Shown here: one piece after another, positions 1-8,320 of the stretch
Numbering within the stretch: position 1 is the first letter of the stretch
Layout: each line of letters begins with the position of its first letter
IMG/VR virus record: IMGVR_UViG_3300032291_001823
Coordinates: 29,516 to 93,515 of that record
Length of the DNA stretch: 64,000 bases
Origin: a virus
Strand: one strand, 5' to 3'
Position numbers and translations under genes: made by a program
Notes under the pieces: generated by a model
Told to the model about the DNA's origin: nothing
Databases searched by the model: none
Seen by the model: only the letters and a program-made list of their open reading frames with translations

Positions 1-1
1 T

Positions 2-3000
2 TACAAAACTTACATAAACGCACCTTGTTTAAATTTTAAAGTGAGCAGCCCTATTCATAAGGTTGTTCATAAAATTACAAACTGTACCACTGAAATCTAT
101 TGGACAGATGGTTTGAACCCTAGAAGGTTTCTAGATTTAAATAACCCACCATACACTACATCTATAGGAGTAAATGTTTGTGATAGTATTGATACATCTG
201 CAATTGACTGTAACAAATTAAAGATACAGCCTAATTTTTCAATTCCTGAAATAGATGTAACAGATATAGTTAATGGAGGAAATTTAACTGCAGGTGTGTA
301 TCAATTTGCAATACAATATTGTGACGCTGGTGGAGAGCCTTACACATCATACTACTCTGTAACAAACCCCACTCCAATATCCAACGAAGATATCATCACT
401 CTTGATTTCAACTATTCTGTAGGAAAGTCTATAGAACTATATATAAAGAATCTAGATCTTACAAGATATTTTGAATATTACAATATTGCTGTAATTAAAA
501 CAATTAATGCAATAACTTCTGTTGAATTAATTGGTACGTATTTTATTGATAGTTCTTCAAAAACAATCACTTACACTGGTCAGAATCAAACACAAATAAG
601 ACTTACGTTAGATGATGTGTTTGAAAAATTCCCATATTACGATATTGCAAGTGACGTAACTGCTGTACAAGATGTTATAGTTTGGCAAGGTCTTACATCT
701 ATAGATCAAGTTAACTATCAGAAGATTGCTAATCAAATAACTCTTCAGTGGGAAACTTGGAGAATACCCTCTACAGAAAACTATTCAAACTCAGTGAATG
801 CCACAAATCTTCGTGGTTATTTAAGAGATGAGGTTTATGCATTTGAAATAGTTTTCCTATTAAAAAATGGTCAACAGACAGATGGTTTCCATATTCCTGG
901 AAGAACATTGTCAGTTAATGACACATTATATCCAGATGTACCTGATACAAACCCTGACTTTATAGGAGAACCTACGTATTCCTCTGGAGGAATTGGATAT
1001 AGCCCTTATTGGAAAATATACAACACTGCCACAGAAATAGATTTCTCAGAAGGATATAGTTCAAACGCAGATTATAAAGGTGCATACAAATATGGTGATT
1101 TTGCATATTGGGAATCAACAGATGTATACCCTTGTAATACAGATGTTTGGGGAGATTTAGCAAATCAACCAATCAGACATCATAAGTTTCCAGATGCGCT
1201 TGTAAGCCCTATATTTGAAAGTGCAGTTTATGCATCAGGATCTCCATTAACTCCTGTTGAGACAAAGAATGCAGTGTTTCCAATAGGTGTAAAGATTGAT
1301 GTACAACAGATTAATCAACTTGTACAAACATCAGACCTAACTGCTGACGAGAAACAGAACATAGTTGGTTTTAAGATTGTACGTGGTAACAGAAATACAA
1401 ATAAGTCTGTTATTGCAAAAGGTATTTTAAGAAACGTAGGAAAGTACAACAGAGAAGGAACAGATTATTATTTTCCAAACTACCCTTACAACGACCTTAA
1501 GAAAGATCCTTTTATTACAACTAAAAGCAATGCTTTCTTAGGTCAGTGTGAAAGTTATAGAATAACTGTACTCACTTCAGGTGAATACCAGTATACAGAT
1601 TGTTACACTGCTGAAGTTGTAGAAGCACCAATGAATGCTGGTGATGTTATTACACAGTGTACAATTGGAACAATTACACTAATAAGTGGAACTGCAACAA
1701 TACTAAAAACTTCATGGTATACATACAAAATCTCTTCAATATCAGTTTCAAATACATGGTTTTGGGTTGATCCTGTATCACTTCTTACAAAAAGTTGGAT
1801 AGTTGGTCCTGGTCAAACTGTTACAGTGGATTCAAGCATCTTGCCAAATCCTGTACCAGGATTGCCAGGAACATTTACAAGAAATGCAATCAGTAATATA
1901 AATAATCCTTCTTGTGCAGGAACAGACCTGGATGGATTTTCAACAGACGATTCCAAATTCAGACATGTATTCAACTCTCCAGAAACATCCTTTGGAAGTC
2001 CTTTCTTAGGAAGTGTTTTGAAGTTGGAAAATGTAATGTTTGGTGCTGGTAGGGCTCACTTTGTAGAAGTGAAGAAGAATGCAATGTATAAGCTTATTAC
2101 AAAAGAAGCACAAGAAGATGCACTGAAAGCAAGTGAAGATGTTTCTAGAATTGCAGGAACTTTTGATGCCACTGCAATGTTTACGGCTTACCAATCCTAC
2201 TTACAGATATATATAAATGGTATTACAAGAAAGAATTATGGATATTCTTTCAACTCTATAGCTGAGTATAACTATTCAGCCAACATAGATAATAATCTGG
2301 GAATTAAACAAAGAGAACTTGATCTCTATCAATATCTTATTCCTGGTGTACAGAATGTAGGAGATAATTATAATATAAACAATTTCCAAAGAGAGTCTTC
2401 TGTTTATTTGAAAACAGCAGGAACTACACCTCTACCATTCCCAGATAAAACAAACAGTCTCATCCTCTCTTCTGGAGGAAGCTTGATAAGTGATGATTCA
2501 AGATTTACAATATCACAAAAAGACAGTTGTCTCACTCCAGAAAAAGAACAACCTATAAGTGTAGTTAGTTATTACGCAGCAATTAAGAACATCATCCCTA
2601 ACCAATGGGGTCAGATGTATTCTTATGAAACAATAGACACAGGAGCGCAAGTAATATTCGACCTATCTAACTCTTATACAGGAACAACTGTTTTTGGTGG
2701 AGACACATTTATAAATAAATTCTCATTCAAAACAAAAGTGCCCTTCTTTATTGATAATAGGGTGGGTGCTCCTGATGATAGTGATGTGTTCTATGATGAA
2801 CTTGGAAATATTGGCTATCCAAAGTATTGGCACTCTGCAAGATCTATTCTTAGCAATTACACTGTAGGAGGTGGTACAGGACCTCTTAAAAATATTATTT
2901 CTTACAAAGCACGTAATTTTGATTGCCCAAATAGTCAAGCAGATACATCTGGTAATCCTGGAAGAACATTCTATGATGGAAAGATGTACATGTTTACATA

Positions 3001-4342
3001 TGGTATTCCTACATTCTACTGTGAGTCAAGTGTAAACGTAGATCTTAGACAAGCATTTAATAATAAGGAAGGAGATTTCTATCCTCATGTTAGTACAGGT
3101 ATTCCTGATGAATGGGTTCAGGAAAGTAATGTAACTATTGCGTTTGACAACACTTACTATTACAATCCATCTTTCTCAAAACAGAACACTGAGAATTTTT
3201 TCTCACACCTTCCAGTTGATTGGACTGATGATCAATGTTATACAAATTTTCCATTCAGAGCAATATATTCTGACAGACAACAAAGTTATACAGACAATCG
3301 TGTAAATAGTTGGTTGATATACAGACCAATTAGCTTCTTTGATTTTCCACAGAATTATGGAAAGCTTACAAGCTTAGATGGTATTCAGAATAGAGCTGTC
3401 CTTGCAAGGTTTGAAAACAAATCATTGCTTTACAACACCTTGCTAACAATTGATACAAGCAACCCTCAAGCTGCTTACGTAGGAAACGACACATTGTTCA
3501 GAAGTTCTCCTCCAATAGATTTTGCAGAAACAGATCTTGGTTATGTAGGAAGTCAGAATAAAATGTTGTTAAAGATTCCTCAAGGACAGATAACTATTGA
3601 TGCAAAAAGAGGACAAGTGTTTCTTGTTTCAGGGAACAGTGTACAAGACTTGTCAGCGTTTGGCTCAGGACTGAATAGGTTCTTTACAGATCATCTTGCT
3701 TTTGAAATACTTAGATATTTTCCAAATGTTCCTACAGACAACCATTTCAATGGTGTAGGATTGCATGGTGTATTTGATAGCAAGTTTGATAGGGTTATAA
3801 TAAGTAAACTTGATTATATTCCTCTAAGAAATGACATTAAATACGACGCTGTTAAAGATGAGTTCTACATTGAAACCAAATATAGAATGCCTAGTGAGGA
3901 ATTATTTTACAGCGTCATTCGTGAAGTTGTTTATTTAACAGACACTACATATTTTTGTAATAAGTCTTGGACACTCTCTTTCAATTTCAATACAAAGAGT
4001 TGGGTGAGTTTCCATAGTTATATTCCTAACTGGTATATTGCAGAAAACAATTTCTTCTATTCTGGAATAAATACAGGTTGTGATTTACATGCAATTGCTG
4101 TACAGAGAATACCAACACCAACCACCACTACAACAAGTACAACACGTAGAACCACAACCACCACCACTACAACTACAACACTTGCGCCTCAATGTACTCT
4201 TGCAGGAAATGCTAGAGTTGGTGTTTGTACACTTGCAGGAACTGCAGTGCTAATACCTCCAGTGACTACAACTACAACCACAACAACAATAGCAGCAAAT
4301 TGTACATTGGCAGGAACAGCAGAATTTATTCCACCAGCTTAA
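2..4342 (+). CDS. Tail muzzle/stabilization-like virion protein (5' partial)
   Basis: The reading frame is open to the left edge of the window, so the gene probably begins upstream; a GTG at 41 is the first start-like codon inside but has no special support. More than 1,430 residues are visible, rich in Tyr, Asn and Thr and in alternating beta-strand patterns, without membrane segments. The size and the place just upstream of the internal proteins and vRNAP fit the large tail stabilization or muzzle protein of crAss-like phages. This is inferred from context and general character, not from a diagnostic motif. The last 75 or so residues are a separate tail: two poly-Thr tracts alternating with three Cys-containing C-T-L-A-G modules. 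That tail recurs in simpler form in other genes here. Confidence 0.6.
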   Translation, partial: YKTYINAPCLNFKVSSPIHKVVHKITNCTTEIYWTDGLNPRRFLDLNNPPYTTSIGVNVCDSIDTSAIDCNKLKIQPNFSIPEIDVTDIVNGGNLTAGVYQFAIQYCDAGGEPYTSYYSVTNPTPISNEDIITLDFNYSVGKSIELYIKNLDLTRYFEYYNIAVIKTINAITSVELIGTYFIDSSSKTITYTGQNQTQIRLTLDDVFEKFPYYDIASDVTAVQDVIVWQGLTSIDQVNYQKIANQITLQWETWRIPSTENYSNSVNATNLRGYLRDEVYAFEIVFLLKNGQQTDGFHIPGRTLSVNDTLYPDVPDTNPDFIGEPTYSSGGIGYSPYWKIYNTATEIDFSEGYSSNADYKGAYKYGDFAYWESTDVYPCNTDVWGDLANQPIRHHKFPDALVSPIFESAVYASGSPLTPVETKNAVFPIGVKIDVQQINQLVQTSDLTADEKQNIVGFKIVRGNRNTNKSVIAKGILRNVGKYNREGTDYYFPNYPYNDLKKDPFITTKSNAFLGQCESYRITVLTSGEYQYTDCYTAEVVEAPMNAGDVITQCTIGTITLISGTATILKTSWYTYKISSISVSNTWFWVDPVSLLTKSWIVGPGQTVTVDSSILPNPVPGLPGTFTRNAISNINNPSCAGTDLDGFSTDDSKFRHVFNSPETSFGSPFLGSVLKLENVMFGAGRAHFVEVKKNAMYKLITKEAQEDALKASEDVSRIAGTFDATAMFTAYQSYLQIYINGITRKNYGYSFNSIAEYNYSANIDNNLGIKQRELDLYQYLIPGVQNVGDNYNINNFQRESSVYLKTAGTTPLPFPDKTNSLILSSGGSLISDDSRFTISQKDSCLTPEKEQPISVVSYYAAIKNIIPNQWGQMYSYETIDTGAQVIFDLSNSYTGTTVFGGDTFINKFSFKTKVPFFIDNRVGAPDDSDVFYDELGNIGYPKYWHSARSILSNYTVGGGTGPLKNIISYKARNFDCPNSQADTSGNPGRTFYDGKMYMFTYGIPTFYCESSVNVDLRQAFNNKEGDFYPHVSTGIPDEWVQESNVTIAFDNTYYYNPSFSKQNTENFFSHLPVDWTDDQCYTNFPFRAIYSDRQQSYTDNRVNSWLIYRPISFFDFPQNYGKLTSLDGIQNRAVLARFENKSLLYNTLLTIDTSNPQAAYVGNDTLFRSSPPIDFAETDLGYVGSQNKMLLKIPQGQITIDAKRGQVFLVSGNSVQDLSAFGSGLNRFFTDHLAFEILRYFPNVPTDNHFNGVGLHGVFDSKFDRVIISKLDYIPLRNDIKYDAVKDEFYIETKYRMPSEELFYSVIREVVYLTDTTYFCNKSWTLSFNFNTKSWVSFHSYIPNWYIAENNFFYSGINTGCDLHAIAVQRIPTPTTTTTSTTRRTTTTTTTTTTLAPQCTLAGNARVGVCTLAGTAVLIPPVTTTTTTTTIAANCTLAGTAEFIPPA

Positions 4343-4361
4343 AACCTTAAAATATTATAAA

Positions 4362-4967
4362 ATGGCACAAACAGTATTAATAACATTGACTACGGCAGGA
4401 GCTGATACAGGACCTTTTAATCTATTTTCAAATGTAGATGGTTATGTATCTGCGTTTCAAACAGGAGTGGCGAAAGCTTCTCTTGTTTCAGGATTTACAT
4501 CTACAGTTGTTCCTGATGGAACATCTATAATAAGGGTGAAGTCTACAAGTGTTCTTTGTCCAAACTTTATAGATTTGGCAGTTTCTGGTGTCACCACCAC
4601 CACAACCACCACTACACAAGATCTTATTCAGGTGATTCTTTATGGTAGGCATGATCCAGCTGCTTCTACATTCCCACTTTTGGCATTTGCATATTCACAA
4701 AACGGAGGAGTTTCATGGACTCAAGTGGGTGCATCTTTTAACGACACAACTTGTACCCAAAGAGCTGTTATCAGTGTACAAAGAAACTCATCTCTTTCAA
4801 TAAAAGTTGTTCAAGATGGAAACGTTGGAAATACATGGCAATCAAGTAGAAGTGGTACAAGCTGTCCTGCTTTTACAATATTAAACTGTATTTGGCCAGC
4901 AGCAACTGCAGCAAATTCAAATACATACTACTTTACAGTGAATGGTGATAATCAAGGAACTTGTTAA
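4362..4967 (+). CDS. Small virion protein with Thr-tract linker
   Basis: This 201-residue protein has three parts. Residues 1-75 are a beta-rich domain clearly related to the start of the next gene (both open M-A-x-T, then T-x-A-G-x-x-T-G-P-F). Residues about 77-84 are eight threonines. The remainder is a second beta-rich domain with several Cys. It lies 19 bases after the large tail protein and 9 before its paralogue, in one operon. It is probably a tail accessory or decoration protein joined by a flexible linker; the function is inferred only from layout. Confidence 0.65.
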   Translation: MAQTVLITLTTAGADTGPFNLFSNVDGYVSAFQTGVAKASLVSGFTSTVVPDGTSIIRVKSTSVLCPNFIDLAVSGVTTTTTTTTQDLIQVILYGRHDPAASTFPLLAFAYSQNGGVSWTQVGASFNDTTCTQRAVISVQRNSSLSIKVVQDGNVGNTWQSSRSGTSCPAFTILNCIWPAATAANSNTYYFTVNGDNQGTC

Positions 4968-4976
4968 GAATAACAA

Positions 4977-5846
4977 ATGGCTAAGACAATAATCATAAAG
5001 TTAACTAGTGCAGGCAGAAGAACAGGCCCCTTTCAGATATTAGATGATAGGGGCAATGTTCTTGCCAATGATGTTTCTAAACAAAACATCATTGATGGCT
5101 TTACAGTTAGTGTTGCTGATGAAACAAAGGTTATTGTAATAAAATCTCTATACACATGCTGCAACACCTCAATCAACGTCTCAATAGGAACAGCTACAAA
5201 GGAGGAACTAGCAGCTCAACAATTCAAAGACACAAACACTGCATCTCTTTGGAGGCATTTGACAAACACCACTATTTATAATAAATATTACGGCTGTACA
5301 AATCCTTACATTATAGAATATTCATTTGCATTTAGATATCAAGATGAGATTCTTCAAAATATAAAAGACTATACAAAGGTGTATCAATACATTCCTTCAG
5401 AATATGGTGTGTTTGATGACAATCTTAAAGTTGAAATAGACAACCAGTATTTTGATAAATCAATTCTTTACAATGGTCAGCAGTCTTCTGGTGTGTTGAA
5501 ACTTGTTCCAAAACCAATCAACAACCTGAGTGACTACATGAAATATCCTATTTACAGCGCAGACAGTAAAACAATAACATTTACAAAAAGCGATAACTTC
5601 TACCAGTATAATACATTTTGGTCTTTGGTAAGAGATAAGTCTAAACCACTGTTCCTATCAACATGTGAGTCTCTTTCAATTGACAAAGTTGTAAACCAAT
5701 CTAATATGGACTACTCTAAAAGATCCTTTAAGAAGGAACCTTTGAGAGCTAAAGAACTTAAAGTTAGACATATTCTTGATTCAAGAAGCGACGTACATTT
5801 AGTTTCACAATTCTTTGTAACAGCAAACCAAATCTCTTACAAATAA
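4977..5846 (+). CDS. Tail-associated protein, paralogous N-terminal domain
   Basis: This is a 289-residue protein. Its first 70 residues repeat the domain that begins the preceding gene, including the T-G-P-F segment and an I-x-x-G-F-T stretch. The C-terminal 200 residues are different, Tyr- and Lys-rich with no recognised motif. It follows its paralogue by 9 bases and ends 1 base before the next start codon. A virion role is likely from the position between the tail protein and the internal proteins. The exact role is unknown. Confidence 0.65.
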   Translation: MAKTIIIKLTSAGRRTGPFQILDDRGNVLANDVSKQNIIDGFTVSVADETKVIVIKSLYTCCNTSINVSIGTATKEELAAQQFKDTNTASLWRHLTNTTIYNKYYGCTNPYIIEYSFAFRYQDEILQNIKDYTKVYQYIPSEYGVFDDNLKVEIDNQYFDKSILYNGQQSSGVLKLVPKPINNLSDYMKYPIYSADSKTITFTKSDNFYQYNTFWSLVRDKSKPLFLSTCESLSIDKVVNQSNMDYSKRSFKKEPLRAKELKVRHILDSRSDVHLVSQFFVTANQISYK

Positions 5847-5847
5847 C

Positions 5848-8319
5848 ATGGCTAACAAGATTACATGCACATGTGGACATTCCTGGAATAAATCAGATTC
5901 CAGTAAGAAGGATGCAACTGTATGTCATATATGTGGAAAAGATAACACTATGAAAAATGGAGGATGGTTAGATAAATATGAAGCTCCAAAAGCCCAGAAT
6001 GGTATAGAAGGAACCATGGGAGGTCTCACTGACAAGGGATTTAATTATAATGGTGCATGGGGTGGAACAATGCAGAATGGTGGAGGTTTAACATTCCTTG
6101 AACCTACAAGTAGAAAGTTACCAAAAGGATATGTTATTCCATATAACACTCCTAGTACAGAGTTAGCAATTTCTGTAGGTGGTGAAAATGGAGAACCAGC
6201 TTATTTAATTCCATCATTTAAGTATGGTAGACATTTAACAGATAAAGATGCTAAAGCTGAATTTAGAAAAACAGGAGAACATCTTGGTGGTCCATTTAAA
6301 ACATGGCAAGAAGCTGATGAGTGGGAAAGAACAGTGAGACATCCGTATGTAGAGAAAGGACAAAACATTCCTACACCTCTTAGAAGATGGGGAAAAGATT
6401 TTGCAATGGGTGGGTCTATGCCTGGTGCTGTAGGATTCACGTACGCACGCACAGGAAGTATTCCTTCTAATGGTCCTTATGCAAAGAAGACAAAGGCTAG
6501 TGCACAAGATGGTACAAATGTAAAAAAACCATCGGTTAAACTTTCTCCTGATGAAATAAAAATGGAGCGTTTAAAACAGTATGCACAACAAGCTTCTAGA
6601 AAAGAAAACCCCAAGTTACAGTCTAGAGGATCTACACCTGATGCTGTTAGAAAGAAGTTGCATGATGATGCTCAAAAGGCAAAACTAAAAAACCAAATAC
6701 TAAAAGGTGCTGACATTGCTACAGACATAATGCAAGTTGGAAACTTTGTTCCTAATCCAATAGGTCAAGCTATTGGTAAAGTTGGTAATGCAGCTGGTGC
6801 TTGGATAGATGCTGCGCAGGCAGCTGGTGATCTTTATAATAGAAATTATGTATCTGCTGCAATAAATGCAGCAAGTGTTGCACTACCTAATGTACTTGCA
6901 AAGAATGAGTTTAGAAGAAATAGTAAATATTTAAAACCAGGACAACCTCTATACCCATTTAGTCCACAAGCAAGAAATAACTTTATTGATAGAGAATATT
7001 ACATAGAACCTTTTACAAAGGTGAGAGGTATGACAGATAAATCTCTATTAGCAAATCGTGCATTGCTTGGAGTACTTGGTGCTGAAACAGCTTATGATTC
7101 TTATCAGAATGGTGGTGAAATGAAATACTACCAAGAAGGCTTGGATTTCAAACCTAAGACAATCAGTGAAGATGGTTCCATTATAACACCTTATGGACAA
7201 TGGGAATATCCTGGTGAGATAACAACAATTCCATCTAACGAAATAACAATGGAAGGAGTACCTTATCCTGTCCTTGGAATATCAGACACTGGTGATACAC
7301 AGATGATGTATCCTGAGGAAGAATATGAGTTTGATGGAGAATCAGTTACAGAATACCCTGTAATGCAAAAAGGTGGACGTGTTCCTGTATACACAGAGAA
7401 TCCAAGAGATCCTAGACTTAGAGCTTATCAGGATAGTTTAAAGTTGCATAACCTTTCTTTAAAAATAGCTAATAGACCAAATGGTGATATAAGTTATGGA
7501 AGAAAGCCTGAAGGTAAGTTTAGTAAAACTTTTACTGCAGCAGATGCTATCGATTACTTATATCCAGTTACTCCTGATGAAATAGCAATGGTTAAACTGA
7601 GTAATAAATCTAAAATATTACCTACAAGACATTATCCAGGAGAAGGTGGTGGTGTACACTTTAAAAAACCAGTGCAACCTGTAGAATATAGAAAACCAGA
7701 ACCTACAACGGTGTATGTTGATGATCTTAACGATCCAAGACTAAGAGCATACCAAGATAGCTTATCTCTTTCTTCAAGACCAAGGCAAAATCCTAATCCA
7801 ATGATATCTATTCAGGAGTGGGAAAAGTCAAGAAGCAGTAGTGCTAAAAATTTTAAAGAAAAAGGAATAATGCCAATAGGTATAAGGGAGTTTTCTGAAC
7901 AACCTTATAGGAAATCAGAAGCTGTATTTGCAAAACCTAAACAAAAAGTAGAATATAGAAAACCACAACCAAAGAAAGAACAACCTGTTAAGAAACAAGA
8001 ACAATCTAAACCTGTTGAGAGAAAGCAGAACGTATATGAAGGTTCTCCTGTATATTCTCCAGGAACAGGAAGTGGTCTACCATCAGCTCTTATAGGTTTT
8101 ACTAATCAACAAGGTGACACAACATATATTAAGCCTGAAGACTACGAAAGGTTTGCTGTTCCTAAATATGGAAAAGAGTTTATAGAGAGTAAGAAGAAAC
8201 AGAGGAACGGTGGTGTTAACAGTGCTGATGCTCAACCTATTAAGAAGCTAGATCAATTGCTTAACTTTACAAACTATAATAAACCATCCAAAGGTGGATG
8301 GCTTGATAAATACAACTGA
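5848..8319 (+). CDS. Internal virion protein with zinc-ribbon-like N terminus and G-G motifs
   Basis: This 823-residue protein begins with a likely zinc-binding ribbon (C7-x-C9, then C26-x2-C29). It then carries many copies of a short motif around G-G followed by a hydrophobic residue. The form N-G-G-W-L-D-K-Y is near residue 37, and G-G-W-L-D-K-Y-N forms the exact C terminus. Residues 270-340 are helical and Ala/Gly-rich. The latter half has Pro/Lys-rich low-complexity sequence and two copies of D-P-R-L-R-A-Y-Q-D-S-L. Its position upstream of the vRNAP suggests an internal or ejected protein. No enzymatic motif was recognised. Confidence 0.65.
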   Translation: MANKITCTCGHSWNKSDSSKKDATVCHICGKDNTMKNGGWLDKYEAPKAQNGIEGTMGGLTDKGFNYNGAWGGTMQNGGGLTFLEPTSRKLPKGYVIPYNTPSTELAISVGGENGEPAYLIPSFKYGRHLTDKDAKAEFRKTGEHLGGPFKTWQEADEWERTVRHPYVEKGQNIPTPLRRWGKDFAMGGSMPGAVGFTYARTGSIPSNGPYAKKTKASAQDGTNVKKPSVKLSPDEIKMERLKQYAQQASRKENPKLQSRGSTPDAVRKKLHDDAQKAKLKNQILKGADIATDIMQVGNFVPNPIGQAIGKVGNAAGAWIDAAQAAGDLYNRNYVSAAINAASVALPNVLAKNEFRRNSKYLKPGQPLYPFSPQARNNFIDREYYIEPFTKVRGMTDKSLLANRALLGVLGAETAYDSYQNGGEMKYYQEGLDFKPKTISEDGSIITPYGQWEYPGEITTIPSNEITMEGVPYPVLGISDTGDTQMMYPEEEYEFDGESVTEYPVMQKGGRVPVYTENPRDPRLRAYQDSLKLHNLSLKIANRPNGDISYGRKPEGKFSKTFTAADAIDYLYPVTPDEIAMVKLSNKSKILPTRHYPGEGGGVHFKKPVQPVEYRKPEPTTVYVDDLNDPRLRAYQDSLSLSSRPRQNPNPMISIQEWEKSRSSSAKNFKEKGIMPIGIREFSEQPYRKSEAVFAKPKQKVEYRKPQPKKEQPVKKQEQSKPVERKQNVYEGSPVYSPGTGSGLPSALIGFTNQQGDTTYIKPEDYERFAVPKYGKEFIESKKKQRNGGVNSADAQPIKKLDQLLNFTNYNKPSKGGWLDKYN

Positions 8320-8320
8320 T

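Noticed and set aside
4129-4300. ACA/ACC/ACT repeats looking like a microsatellite or CRISPR-like array
   Set aside because: They are in-frame Thr codons with mixed third bases inside a gene; there are no spacers and no repeat of fixed length.
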